Origin: Pseudomonadota bacterium
Lineage (GTDB): Bacteria; Pseudomonadota; Alphaproteobacteria; Caulobacterales; Aquidulcibacteraceae
Direction of reading: 5' to 3'
Assembly: GCA_020161405.1 (NCBI GenBank)
Contig: JAIUOD010000003.1
Span: 281,392-345,391, forward strand
Length of the DNA stretch: 64,000 nt
Within the stretch, counting starts at the first letter, position 1. Each line of letters begins with the position of its first letter. Shown piece after piece: positions 45,358-54,921 of the stretch. Below the pieces are notes generated by a model that was given only the letters and a program-made list of their open reading frames with translations, did not search any database and was not told the origin of the DNA. The translations under genes and the position numbers were made by a program.

Positions 45358-47607
45358 ATGCAAAGTTCAAAGCCCAAAAAGCTTAATGAAAATAACAAAG
45401 ATAAAGAAATAGCGTTTACTTTTTTCGCAGACAGTTTGTCGTCAAATATTGACTATTTTGGAACAAATTTGGCAACGCGTGGCGTAATTTTTCTATATTT
45501 CTTTAGTCTGTTTAGCGCGTTTTTCGCGCTATATCTTGCTGTATCTGAAAGCCAATTAATCGGCGCAGCAAATCTTTGGATTTTAGGGCTTTTGGTTATA
45601 GTCTTACTTTTGATTTGCTTGTTTTGTTATATGCTTTGGAATAAATTTTCCCAAAGCATTCCGCGTGGAAAACTTGATGGCGCAGGCACAAAAATACATG
45701 TTAGATATGTTCGTCTTTTCATGCTTGCGGCTGCAATACCATCAGTTATTATCGCGGCATTTTCAGGCCTTACAATTGGGCGCGGTGTTCAAGCATGGTT
45801 ATCAGGGCAGGTTAAAACTGCAATAGGTGCAACACGTGAATTAGGCACACAACAAGTTTCGCAAATTTCAAATGACGTTAAGGTTGAAATTCTTGCGATG
45901 GCAGCAGATTTGAACGCCGCATCATCGCAATTTAATGCCAATAATCCAATGTTCGAAAAATACCTTGCCGAACAAGCTGATAGGCGCGGCTTTGTTGCAG
46001 TATATTTGATTGATAGAAAAAACAATATAATTGCAAAAGCCGAAAGACCAAATGGCGCACCAAAACGAACACAAGAAGAAAATGATGATTTTATAACTGC
46101 GGATGCAGGTGATATTAGCTTTAATTTAGATGAAAAGGGTGTCGCTAATGCCTTATTCAGGCTTTCGGCATTTAATGATCTTTATATTCAGGCAATAAAA
46201 CTTGCCCCAGATAATGTGATACAATTATTGCGACAAGCAAAACAAGTCTCTGATTCTTATAGAATAATTGAACAAAGGCAGACGCAAATACAAACTGTAT
46301 TCGCGCTTGGTTTCCTTGAGACTGCGATTTTAGTAATAATTGGGGCAGGTTGGATTGGTCTTAATTCTGCGACCAGAATTTCAATGCCAATTGCGCAATT
46401 AGCGGTTGCTGCACAAAGCATTAGGGAAGGGGATTATTCGGTTCGAATTAATCCAGAAACCAAAGTTGAAGAATTATCAACCCTTACCAATACTTTCAAT
46501 GACATGACACAAGATCTTGAAAGTCAAAAAATTGCGCTTGAGCAATCAAAAGAAGAAGCTTTATCCCGTTCTGCCTTTATTCAAGCGGTTCTAGAGGGGG
46601 TTTCGGCAGGCGTAATCAGTTTGGACAAAGATTTTAATGTCAAAACTGCAAATGTTTCAGCCGCAAAATTACTTGGTGTAAGTCAAGAGGATTTAATAAA
46701 AAATGGACTTTTTGAAATTGCACCTGAATTTATGGAAATCGCAAAAACAACACGCACAGCAAATATTTCCAAAGGCCATGTAGAGCGTGACCTTGGGAAC
46801 AATATACTGGTTTTTGATGTAAAATCTGCATTCGCAGGTGATGATATCGTTTTAACTTTTGATGAAGTTTCAAGCCAAATCGCAAGTCAAAGGCAGGCTG
46901 CATGGCGCGATGTTGCAAGACGTATTGCCCATGAAATTAAAAATCCACTTACGCCAATTCAATTATCCGCTGAACGACTTTCGAGAAAATTTGGGAAGCA
47001 AATTAGTTCTGAAAATGAATTGTTCAACAATCTTACCCAGACAATTGTAAGACAGGTTACTGATATTGGGCGAATGGTTGATGAATTTTCTTCCTTTGCA
47101 AGAATGCCAACGCCAAAATTCCAAATTGATGATATTTGTGAAATTATAAGGCAAACAGTTTTCAGTCAAAAAATCGCATTTCCAAATGTGGAATATTCAG
47201 TAAGCGCACCGCCAGAACAAATACCAGTTTCAATGGATTCACGCCTTATTTCTCAGGCAATATTGAATATTTTAAAAAATGCAGCTGAATCAGTAACCCA
47301 TTATGCAACACAGACTACGGAAAGCTTCACACCATTAATCAATGTTATTGGGCAAATTGAAAATAATAATGTTATTATCATAATTGAAGATAATGGCGCA
47401 GGCTTTCCCAAGCAAGATAGATCTAAATTACTAGAACCATATGTAACAACGCGCGCAAAAGGAACTGGCCTTGGGCTTGCGATTGTTGCGCGTATTTTTG
47501 AAGAACATAAAGGTTCAATAAAACTAAAAGATAGAAATGACGGACAAAGGGGTGCGTCAGTTATTCTAACCCTTCCAGTAGCAGATATAAAATCACAAGT
47601 GGAGTAG
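45358..47607 (+). CDS. ntrY: Nitrogen/redox sensor histidine kinase NtrY
   Basis: Membrane sensor kinase paired with NtrX. The 749 residues have an N-terminal membrane part with helices at about 30-50, 65-90 and 115-140, a periplasmic sensor region, another helix near 315-340, then HAMP (about 345-400), PAS (about 410-510) and kinase core. H525 in ARRIAHEIKNPLTPIQLSAERL is the phosphosite, and the ATPase has LNILKNAAESV, IEDNGAGFP and TTRAKGTGLGLAIVARIFEEH. Neither the ATG at 45358 nor the TTG at 45340 has a ribosome site, so the start is uncertain. Confidence 0.93.
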   Translation: MQSSKPKKLNENNKDKEIAFTFFADSLSSNIDYFGTNLATRGVIFLYFFSLFSAFFALYLAVSESQLIGAANLWILGLLVIVLLLICLFCYMLWNKFSQSIPRGKLDGAGTKIHVRYVRLFMLAAAIPSVIIAAFSGLTIGRGVQAWLSGQVKTAIGATRELGTQQVSQISNDVKVEILAMAADLNAASSQFNANNPMFEKYLAEQADRRGFVAVYLIDRKNNIIAKAERPNGAPKRTQEENDDFITADAGDISFNLDEKGVANALFRLSAFNDLYIQAIKLAPDNVIQLLRQAKQVSDSYRIIEQRQTQIQTVFALGFLETAILVIIGAGWIGLNSATRISMPIAQLAVAAQSIREGDYSVRINPETKVEELSTLTNTFNDMTQDLESQKIALEQSKEEALSRSAFIQAVLEGVSAGVISLDKDFNVKTANVSAAKLLGVSQEDLIKNGLFEIAPEFMEIAKTTRTANISKGHVERDLGNNILVFDVKSAFAGDDIVLTFDEVSSQIASQRQAAWRDVARRIAHEIKNPLTPIQLSAERLSRKFGKQISSENELFNNLTQTIVRQVTDIGRMVDEFSSFARMPTPKFQIDDICEIIRQTVFSQKIAFPNVEYSVSAPPEQIPVSMDSRLISQAILNILKNAAESVTHYATQTTESFTPLINVIGQIENNNVIIIIEDNGAGFPKQDRSKLLEPYVTTRAKGTGLGLAIVARIFEEHKGSIKLKDRNDGQRGASVILTLPVADIKSQVE

Positions 47608-47610
47608 AAA

Positions 47611-48999
47611 ATGGCATTTGAAGTCCTTGTAGTAGATGACGAAGCCGATATTCGTGAATTAGTTGGCGGTGTATTAGAAGATGAGGGCTATGTTGTTCGC
47701 TATGCCGCAAATTCAGATGCCGCCCTTGAAGCGTTTAAGCAAAGGCGCCCTGATATGGTTTTGCTTGATGTCTGGCTTCAAGGTTCAAAGCTTGACGGTT
47801 TAGAGATTTTATCAATTATATCGGGTATTGATTCAAACATACCTGTGGTTTTGATTTCTGGTCATGGAACTATTGAAACTGCTGTCACTGCGCTTAAACG
47901 CGGTGCATATGATTTTATTGAAAAACCATTCAAGACCGAAAGATTGTTGATAATTGTTCAAAGGGCACTTGAAACCGCGCAATTAAGAACCGAAAATATT
48001 GCTTTGAAAAGTAGAACTTTTGAAAGCGATGATTTATTGGGTAAAAGCATTTCAATGCACCATTTGCGCACCTCAATTGATAAAGTTGCGCCTATGAATT
48101 CGCGTATCCTTATTTCTGGCCCATCAGGCTCTGGTAAGGAAATTGTTGCCCGCCAAATTCATCAAAAATCACAGCGTGGAAAAGGTCCTTTCATTGTTAT
48201 TAGCGCATCATCAATCGCGCCTGAAAGCATGGAAAGTGAATTGTTCGGTGAAGAAAATTCAGATGGGAGACCAACTAAAATTGGTGTTTTTGAACGCGCG
48301 CATAATGGAACTTTACTTCTTGACGAAATTGCCGATATGCCATTTGAAACTCAAACAAAGATTTTAAGGGTATTGGTTGAGCAAAAGTTTAAACGTGTTG
48401 GCGGAAGCACTAATATTGATGTTGATGTACGCGTATTAAGTTCAACAGCACGCGATTTACGTGGCCTTATTGAATTTGGAAAATTCCGTGAAGATTTATA
48501 TCATCGCTTGAATGTTGTTCCTATAAAAGTTCCAAGCCTTGCAGAAAGGCGCGAAGATTTGCCGCTTTTAATTGAATATTTCATCGAAAGAATTTCAAAA
48601 GCAAATGGCGTTGCAATTCGTAAATTTTCAGATGAAGCAATTGCAGCATTACAGGCGGCATCTTGGCCAGGTAATGTTCGTGAATTAAGAAACCTTATCG
48701 AACGTATTTTAATTCTTGCGCCTCCAAATGAAAATGAGATGATTGGCGTTGAGCAATTATCGATTGAGGGTGCTGGCCTTGGCGAACTTGCAGATAAAAC
48801 AGGACTTCATCACCTTGTTTCACTGCCATTACGTGAAGCGCGTGAAACTTTTGAACGTGAATATCTTGCGGCGCAAATTTCGCGCTTTGGCGGCAATATT
48901 TCACGTACCGCCTCTTTCATTGGAATGGAAAGATCGGCACTTCACCGCAAATTAAAATCACTTTCAGTAGAAGATTTGAAATCAGAGGATTTTGAATAA
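47611..48999 (+). CDS. ntrX: Response regulator NtrX (no GAFTGA loop)
   Basis: Partner of NtrY, linked in alphaproteobacteria to nitrogen, respiration and envelope control. The 462 residues have a receiver with D53 (MVLLDVWLQG). The AAA+ domain has Walker A GPSGSGKE (170-177) and an intact Walker B LLLDE (235-239), but no GAFTGA loop between them (SELFGEENSDGRPTKIGVFERA). A Fis-type helix-turn-helix ends it (SRTASFIGMERSALHRKLKSL). Loss of GAFTGA is known for alphaproteobacterial NtrX. GGAG precedes the ATG, and it overlaps dat by one base. Confidence 0.95.
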   Translation: MAFEVLVVDDEADIRELVGGVLEDEGYVVRYAANSDAALEAFKQRRPDMVLLDVWLQGSKLDGLEILSIISGIDSNIPVVLISGHGTIETAVTALKRGAYDFIEKPFKTERLLIIVQRALETAQLRTENIALKSRTFESDDLLGKSISMHHLRTSIDKVAPMNSRILISGPSGSGKEIVARQIHQKSQRGKGPFIVISASSIAPESMESELFGEENSDGRPTKIGVFERAHNGTLLLDEIADMPFETQTKILRVLVEQKFKRVGGSTNIDVDVRVLSSTARDLRGLIEFGKFREDLYHRLNVVPIKVPSLAERREDLPLLIEYFIERISKANGVAIRKFSDEAIAALQAASWPGNVRELRNLIERILILAPPNENEMIGVEQLSIEGAGLGELADKTGLHHLVSLPLREARETFEREYLAAQISRFGGNISRTASFIGMERSALHRKLKSLSVEDLKSEDFE

Positions 49000-49838
49000 T
49001 GCCAAATATTGCATATGTTAATGGCGAATTTATCCCAACGGAATACGCAAGTATTTCAATTAATGACAGGGGGCTTCAGTTTGGTGATGCAATTTATGAA
49101 GTTTGGGCAGTAATAAACGGTAAATTATTGGATGAAGAAGGCCATTTTACAAGGCTAAATCGTTCAATGAATGAATTGGCAATTAATAATATTTTTAATA
49201 AAGCCTCTTTAAAAATAATATTTAGAGAATTAATAGCTCGTAATCGTGTTAAAAATGGCATAATTTATTTGCAAATCAGCCGTGGAACGGCGCCACGTGA
49301 TCATGCTTTTGCTAATGATTTAGTGCCAAACATAATTATCACTGCGCGCCCTAAAAACTTTTCACAATTAGAAGCAAAGGCGCAAAAAGGTTTCCATATT
49401 AAAACCACAAAAGATAATAGATGGGGAAGGGTTGATATTAAAACCACCAACCTTTTACCGAACGTTTTAGCCAAGCAAAATGCATTAGATAATAATTTTG
49501 ATGATGTATGGTTTGTTGATGATAATAATTTTATCACCGAAGGTTCGGCACAAAATGCGTGGATTGTTAAAGATAAAACTATAATTACACGACCGCTATC
49601 AAATGAAATTCTTGCAGGAATTACACGTCAATCAGTTTTGAAATTAATACAAAGCCTAAATTTAAAAATTGTTGAACGTGCATTTAGTATTGACGAATTA
49701 TATAATTGCGACGAGGCATTTGTAACATCGGCAACATCATTTGTTACGCCAATTATAAAAGTTAATGGCAATAATATTAATGACGGCAAGGTTGGCGAAG
49801 TTGTTAAAATGCTCAGAAAAGAATATTTGAGCGTTTGA
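48999..49838 (+). CDS. dat: D-amino-acid transaminase
   Basis: PLP-dependent fold-type IV enzyme that interconverts D-alanine and D-glutamate, supplying wall precursors. The 279 residues include YVNGEFIPTEYASISINDRGLQFGDAIYEV, RLNRSMNEL, the PLP-site lysine in WGRVDIKTTNLLPNVLAK, and EGSAQNAWIV. The gene sits between ntrX and hfq, a standard alphaproteobacterial placement. Confidence 0.92.
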   Translation: MPNIAYVNGEFIPTEYASISINDRGLQFGDAIYEVWAVINGKLLDEEGHFTRLNRSMNELAINNIFNKASLKIIFRELIARNRVKNGIIYLQISRGTAPRDHAFANDLVPNIIITARPKNFSQLEAKAQKGFHIKTTKDNRWGRVDIKTTNLLPNVLAKQNALDNNFDDVWFVDDNNFITEGSAQNAWIVKDKTIITRPLSNEILAGITRQSVLKLIQSLNLKIVERAFSIDELYNCDEAFVTSATSFVTPIIKVNGNNINDGKVGEVVKMLRKEYLSV

Positions 49839-49997
49839 TTTTATAAATTTAATTAATATTGTAATTCTATATGCAACTTTAGCTTGATTATGTGAACAAA
49901 TTTTACAATTGGTCACCTTGTCTCATTGAAATATTTTAAAAACTAGCTAATCATAAAAAAGGCCACAAAAAGGCAAATAAAGATAAACGGGTATAAA

Positions 49998-50249
49998 ATG
50001 TCAAACGATAAAAAACAAAATCTTCAAGATGCCTTCTTAAATGCAGTTCGCAAATCGCGCACACCACTTATGATTTATTTGATTAATGGTGTAAAACTTC
50101 AAGGTGTTGTAACTTGGTTTGATAATTTCTGCCTTCTTTTGCGCCGTGAAGGTCAAATTCAATTAGTATATAAACACGCAATTTCAACGATTGCACCTGG
50201 TGGCCCTGTTGCCTTATTCGACAATGATGGCCCCGAATCAGAGGATTAA
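49998..50249 (+). CDS. hfq: RNA chaperone Hfq
   Basis: Hexameric Sm-like chaperone that helps small RNAs pair with mRNAs. The 83 residues have the Sm1 ([40 protein letters not shown]) and Sm2 ([12 protein letters not shown], with the YKHAIS motif) regions and a short acidic tail. It is followed by hflX with a two-base gap. The presence of Hfq makes trans-acting small RNAs plausible, which is relevant to the candidates at 22.3 and 24.5 kb. Confidence 0.97.
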   Translation: MSNDKKQNLQDAFLNAVRKSRTPLMIYLINGVKLQGVVTWFDNFCLLLRREGQIQLVYKHAISTIAPGGPVALFDNDGPESED

Positions 50250-50251
50250 AT

Positions 50252-51604
50252 TTGTTTGAAACCAAGCCGCCCGAAGAATGGGCACTTGTAATCCATCCAG
50301 TTCGTGACGATGATTCTAGCGAGCGTATACCTGAACTGCGCCTCGAGGAAGCAATTGGGCTTACACTTGCGCTTGGGATTAAGATTGGACATTCCACAAT
50401 TGAAAATATGCGTGAAATTAAGCCATCAACCTATTTTGGAAGTGGCAAAATTGAAGCCTTTGATAAAATTATAGAAGAAAAAGGCATTACAATTGTTGTT
50501 GTCGATGATTCAATTTCCCCGGTTCAACAACGTAATCTTGAAAAAAAATTAAACGTAAAAGTAATTGACCGAACTGGTCTTATACTTGAAATTTTCTCAT
50601 TACGGGCGCGCACCAAAGAAGGTAAGCTGCAAGTAGAACTAGCGCGACTTTCATATGAAAAGTCACGTCTTGTAAGAACTTGGACCCACCTTGAACGCCA
50701 AAGAGGCGGTACAGGAAAAACCGGCGGCCCAGGTGAGCGACAAATCGAACTTGATAGGCGTTTGATAAATAACCGAATTCTGAAACTCAAAAAAGAATTA
50801 GATGAGGTAAGAAGAACACGAAGCCTCCAACGTGGTGGGCGCGAACGTGTTCCTTACCCTGTAATCGCACTTGTCGGTTATACAAATGCCGGTAAATCAA
50901 CCCTATTCAATAGGGCCACAAATGCCGATGTTTTAGCAAAAGATATGCTATTTGCGACACTTGATACAACATCGCGCGGCCTTAAAACCCCGTCGGGACG
51001 CGAAATAATTCTTTCTGATACTGTTGGTTTCATCACTGATTTGCCGCATGAATTGATTGCGGCTTTCCGTGCAACCTTAGAAGAGGTTGCCGAAGCAGAT
51101 ATTCTTCTTCATGTTCGTGATATTTCATCAAACGAAACTATGGCACAAAAGAAAGACGTTGATGATATTTTGGAAAATATCCTTGCAGATAAGGAATTAA
51201 TTCCTGCAATAATTGAAGTATGGAACAAAAGCGACCTTTTATCACCAGAAGAATTAGAAAATGAACGCAAGCTTGCCAATGAATATCACAAACAGCATGG
51301 CGTTAAATGCGTTCTTTTAAGCGCGGAACAAAAAACAGGATTTGACGAATTATTTGGTGAAATAGATAAAGAATTACAAATCGGTTCAAAAACAGGGTAT
51401 ATAGAGATTGAGCCCAAGGATTTTGCCGCAAGATCTTGGTTATTTAAGCGTGGGGCAATATTAAATGAATATCCACGCGATAATGGAAATCAAATTGTAC
51501 ATGTGGCTTTAAATCGTATGGAACAAGCGCAATTTTTACGCAACTTTCCAAATATTCAACAAATTGAATTAGATACGCTCACTCAACTTGGCATCAAGCC
51601 ATAG
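50252..51604 (+). CDS. hflX: GTPase HflX
   Basis: Ribosome-splitting GTPase. The 450 residues have the HflX N-terminal domain (RTKEGKLQVELARLSYEKSRLVRTWTHLERQRGGTG, then KTGGPGERQIELDRR) and a G domain with G1 GYTNAGKST, G3 DTVGF and G4 NKSD. The start is TTG at 50252 (FETKPPEEW), with GAGG seven bases upstream. Its 3' end overlaps the convergent mazG by 36 bases. Confidence 0.95.
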   Translation: MFETKPPEEWALVIHPVRDDDSSERIPELRLEEAIGLTLALGIKIGHSTIENMREIKPSTYFGSGKIEAFDKIIEEKGITIVVVDDSISPVQQRNLEKKLNVKVIDRTGLILEIFSLRARTKEGKLQVELARLSYEKSRLVRTWTHLERQRGGTGKTGGPGERQIELDRRLINNRILKLKKELDEVRRTRSLQRGGRERVPYPVIALVGYTNAGKSTLFNRATNADVLAKDMLFATLDTTSRGLKTPSGREIILSDTVGFITDLPHELIAAFRATLEEVAEADILLHVRDISSNETMAQKKDVDDILENILADKELIPAIIEVWNKSDLLSPEELENERKLANEYHKQHGVKCVLLSAEQKTGFDELFGEIDKELQIGSKTGYIEIEPKDFAARSWLFKRGAILNEYPRDNGNQIVHVALNRMEQAQFLRNFPNIQQIELDTLTQLGIKP

Positions 51605-52381
51605 CTTTTCCATTTCTTCAAGGCTTGCATCTTTTGGGTTTTTGCCTTGTTTTTCAAGCGCAATTTCGATTGCACGAAAGCGGCGTTCGAATTTTAAATT
51701 AGTATTTCTAAGGCTTGCCTCTGGGTCAATATCGAATTTACGTGCAAGATTTGCTAAAACAAAAAGGCAATCACCAATTTCCTCGCTTATGTGCGCAATA
51801 TCATTTTCTTCTATTGCTTCTTTGGTTTCAATTACTTCTTCATCAAGTTTTTTAAAAATTTCATCTGCATTCGGCCAGTCAAAACCAACACGTGCGGCAC
51901 GTTTCGATAATTTCCAAGCACGCGATAATGCGGGAAGGGTGATTGCAACATCGGCCAAAATACTTTTATCGTTTTTTATTTTTTCTTGGCGCTCTTTTGC
52001 CTTTAGATTTTCCCAATTTTCAATTACTTCTTTGGGATTTGTAAACTCATTTTTACCAAAAACATGTGGGTGGCGTGAAATCATTTTGTCATTTAAATCA
52101 TTCACTACATCCGCGAAATTAAACATTTTGGCTTCTTGAGCCATACGTGCGTGGAAGGCAACTTGAAAAACCAGGTCGCCTAATTCTTCTTTTAATGCCT
52201 TATAATCGCGCTTTTGAATTGCATCATGAACTTCATATGCTTCTTCAATAGTGTAGGGGGCGATAGTATCAAAATCTTGAACAATATCCCAAGGACAGCC
52301 AGTATCAGGATGACGCAGAGCCGACATTATTTCAATTTGCCTTTTTATTGCGGCAAAAAGCTTTTCATCATCATTTTGCAT
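51569..52381 (-). CDS. mazG: Nucleoside triphosphate pyrophosphohydrolase MazG
   Basis: House-cleaning enzyme that removes non-canonical or excess NTPs and lowers the stringent signal in Escherichia coli. The 270 residues form two MazG domains: RHPDTGCPWDIVQDFDTIAPYTIEEAYEVHDAI with EELGDLVFQVAFHARMA, and EEVIETKEAIEENDIAHISEEIGDCLFVLANLARK, each with the EExxE...ExxD metal motif. It overlaps hflX tail to tail and precedes no coupled gene apart from the transporter upstream. Confidence 0.94.
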   Translation of the reverse strand: MQNDDEKLFAAIKRQIEIMSALRHPDTGCPWDIVQDFDTIAPYTIEEAYEVHDAIQKRDYKALKEELGDLVFQVAFHARMAQEAKMFNFADVVNDLNDKMISRHPHVFGKNEFTNPKEVIENWENLKAKERQEKIKNDKSILADVAITLPALSRAWKLSKRAARVGFDWPNADEIFKKLDEEVIETKEAIEENDIAHISEEIGDCLFVLANLARKFDIDPEASLRNTNLKFERRFRAIEIALEKQGKNPKDASLEEMEKLWLDAKLSERI

Positions 52382-52385
52382 AATT

Positions 52386-53729
52386 CTAACTTTGTTTTTC
52401 GGCTAATTGACGTTGAACATCCTCAACACGTGCGCGCGTTAGCGGATAGTTTTTCATAAGCAAAATAATTATCACATAAGCAATCGCAGGGAAGCCCATG
52501 AAAATCATTTGCAAACCATTTAATGCGAAACTAGTATTTATTGCATCTTTTGCGCTTTTAAAGTCAATCATATCAAGCAACAAATATGAAACACCAACTG
52601 AAACCGCATAGCCTGCCTTTGATGTAAGCGTCATGCTTGCAAATAATAATCCAGTTCTATCATGACCAGATTTTAATTTATCTTCGTCACCAACATCACC
52701 AACCATTGCCCTTAAAAGTAAGATAGGGGCAGCATAGACAATGCCCGAAAGGGCAATCATGAGCGCTGCAATAGGAAAATTACCATTTGGCATGAAATAT
52801 AAAAACGATTGCGAAATTATTGTATAAATTGCGGCAATACCGAATGCTATATGCTTTCCAAATTTTGTAGAGATGAATGTCCATAATGGCGTAAATAAAA
52901 GACCGATTACGAAATATATCAACATTAGTGCATGGGATTGTGTATGGAACCCTTTAATGGCGCTTAAAAAGAATAAAAACATGCCACCAGTAACACCCAT
53001 AGCGAATGAAACCGTAAAATCGGATAATAAAAGGCGCCTAAAAGCACTAATTCCTAATAAAAGTTTTATGTCTTTTAAATCAGAATGTTTTGCAGCAACA
53101 TCAGGCGCGCCTTCTTTGGCAAAAATGAATGATATAATTGCAGTAAGGGGCATCATAATCATAATGAAAACACCCATTGACTGCGTACCAACCGCAGTAG
53201 AGCCACCCATTTTTTCAACAATAACTGGAATGGCCAATACCATTAGCATCCCAATTATATTTCCAACCTGCCATAATGAGAAAATACGCGATCTTTCATT
53301 ATAATCATGGGATAAAGAATTTCCAACGCCAAGCTGCGCCAACATACAAATCGAAAACGCAAAATAAGAACCAATAAGTGAGAAAACCAAATAATAAGGT
53401 GATGCCCCTGGCTTTGCCATAAATAACATATAGACAAAAAAGGCCATTATTGGCGACCCAACAAGCAAATATGGCGTAAAACGGCCTATTTTAGTGCTTG
53501 TCTTATCCATTAAAATGCCAAGACCAAAATCTATAAAGACATCTAAAATTCGTGCCGCCATAAAAATAGTGCCTGCAACACCAAGGCTTAGGCCAACATA
53601 TTCAACATAATAAGGCGGTAATTGAACAACAATTGGTAAACCAAATGCAGCCAAAGGAAGGGAGGGGGCGGAAAACGCCAATATGCGACCAAATGAAACT
53701 TTTGGCTTTTTTGTTGCTGGATTATTCAA
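52386..53729 (-). CDS. GPH-family sugar/cation symporter (MFS, MelB-like)
   Basis: Inner-membrane secondary transporter of 447 residues with about 12 hydrophobic helices. The glycoside-pentoside-hexuronide signature is visible near the start: ARILDVFIDFGLGILMDKTSTKIGRFTPYLLVGSP, the D-x-x-x-D and G-R-F-R/T-P-Y pattern of MelB relatives. Substrate cannot be told. The start is TTG (NNPATKKPK), as no in-frame ATG fits. It sits 4 bp upstream of mazG. Confidence 0.85.
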   Translation of the reverse strand: MNNPATKKPKVSFGRILAFSAPSLPLAAFGLPIVVQLPPYYVEYVGLSLGVAGTIFMAARILDVFIDFGLGILMDKTSTKIGRFTPYLLVGSPIMAFFVYMLFMAKPGASPYYLVFSLIGSYFAFSICMLAQLGVGNSLSHDYNERSRIFSLWQVGNIIGMLMVLAIPVIVEKMGGSTAVGTQSMGVFIMIMMPLTAIISFIFAKEGAPDVAAKHSDLKDIKLLLGISAFRRLLLSDFTVSFAMGVTGGMFLFFLSAIKGFHTQSHALMLIYFVIGLLFTPLWTFISTKFGKHIAFGIAAIYTIISQSFLYFMPNGNFPIAALMIALSGIVYAAPILLLRAMVGDVGDEDKLKSGHDRTGLLFASMTLTSKAGYAVSVGVSYLLLDMIDFKSAKDAINTSFALNGLQMIFMGFPAIAYVIIILLMKNYPLTRARVEDVQRQLAEKQS

Positions 53730-53804
53730 ATCATTCTCTCAATTTTATTTTTAAAACTTATAAAACGTATATAGATTAGATTCTAATTCGTTTCTACAGA
53801 ATAT

Positions 53805-54722
53805 TTATTTAGATTTCTCTTGAAAAAAATATTTTAATGCATGTGTAAAACCACGTGGCGCAATTGTATTGTGATCTTCATCATTTAAAACTTCAGATTT
53901 AATTTTTAGTGACGGGTATTTTCGCTCTAATAGAATTTTCTCAAAATCATTCGTATCAGTAACCATATTATATCGATTTGGATCTTTTGGGTCGCCAAGG
54001 CCAGCTTGTTCATATTCGCCAATGAACATAAAAACATCTGCTTTTAAGTCCGTATTATTTTTTGAATATTCTTCTTCATGTTTAAAAGTATAGCGATTAT
54101 CATACCAAAGCGATGGGCTTCCAAGAATATAACCACTAAATAGACTTGGATCATTCAACAATACATTTGCACCAAATAAGCCGCCATAAGAATGACCAGC
54201 ATAGATACGTCTTGATGCGTCTGATCTATATTTTTTTTCGACAAATGGAATTACTTGGGATTTAATATATTCCATATAATGATTTGCGCCGCCGTAAACT
54301 GCCTTTGGTGGTGCGCCAATTGCTCCTGCTGCAGTAGGCGTATAATCACGACGGCGGCTTAAACCACCATCTTCACCCTTATTATAAGATAGGCCAATAA
54401 GTATAAAATCTTCAAGTCCATTAACCCGGCGCCTTAATTGATTTATTATTGGAAACGCATAGTTTGCATCGGTAACATATAAAGTTGGATATTTTCTTTC
54501 AGTATCGCGCGCGTATGAAGATGGAAGGCTAACATAAATTTGATATGTGCGTTCGGATAAGGGGTCTTTTACATCCCAAACTTGTGAACCAATAACTTCA
54601 AATGGAAGACCTTGGCCACGTTGTACATTTATAATTGTTGGCTTGGTTTCTTCATTGGAAATAGTTTCGCATCCTGTTAAAATCAACATAGATGAACTTA
54701 ATAGAAAGAATTTTTTATACAT
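53805..54722 (-). CDS. Esterase lipoprotein (COG2819-like alpha/beta hydrolase)
   Basis: A 305-residue secreted hydrolase related to enterochelin-esterase-like enzymes. It has a lipoprotein signal (MLILTGCETIS, lipobox LTGC) and therefore sits in the periplasm or outer membrane. The catalytic Ser is in IYAGHSYGGLFG, an acidic residue lies near GEYEQAG, and the His is in NDEDHNTIAP. The region PTLYVTDANYAF is typical of the family. With TonB-dependent receptors nearby it could help with siderophore or sugar-ester use, but the substrate is unknown. Confidence 0.8.
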   Translation of the reverse strand: MYKKFFLLSSSMLILTGCETISNEETKPTIINVQRGQGLPFEVIGSQVWDVKDPLSERTYQIYVSLPSSYARDTERKYPTLYVTDANYAFPIINQLRRRVNGLEDFILIGLSYNKGEDGGLSRRRDYTPTAAGAIGAPPKAVYGGANHYMEYIKSQVIPFVEKKYRSDASRRIYAGHSYGGLFGANVLLNDPSLFSGYILGSPSLWYDNRYTFKHEEEYSKNNTDLKADVFMFIGEYEQAGLGDPKDPNRYNMVTDTNDFEKILLERKYPSLKIKSEVLNDEDHNTIAPRGFTHALKYFFQEKSK

Positions 54723-54810
54723 ATTTCAAACCTTTAGGAAGCATCCTATAATTTACAAATATACAAGGGGTGTCAACAGGTTAAATATAAGTGCTTCGCA
54801 TAAGGTATAT

Positions 54811-54828
54811 TATGGGACATATCCCATA
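54811..54828. promoter_or_regulatory. Palindrome upstream of the DUF445 gene
   Basis: TATGGGA-CATA-TCCCATA has perfect 7 bp arms. TCGCATA (54796-54802) to its left and ATGCGA repeats to its right form a second, wider inverted arrangement. Confidence 0.5.
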
Positions 54829-54867
54829 ATATGCGAGTTATAATATGCGAGTTATAATAATATGCGA
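54826..54867. repeat. Short iterons (ATAATATGCGA, three copies)
   Basis: The 14-mer ATAATATGCGAGTT occurs twice back to back (54826-54839 and 54840-54853). A third, partial copy, ATAATATGCGA, starts 17 bases on (54857). They lie between the esterase and DUF445 genes, 55-100 bp before the latter. They are too few and too short for CRISPR. Confidence 0.65.
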
Positions 54868-54921
54868 AATTAATATGTTTGGTTTTGTTGACGAAAGATT
54901 GGTGGGCGGTAAAGTGTTTTT

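Noticed and set aside
54826..54867. CRISPR array
   Set aside because: Units are only 11-14 bp, back to back, three copies, no spacers and no cas genes.
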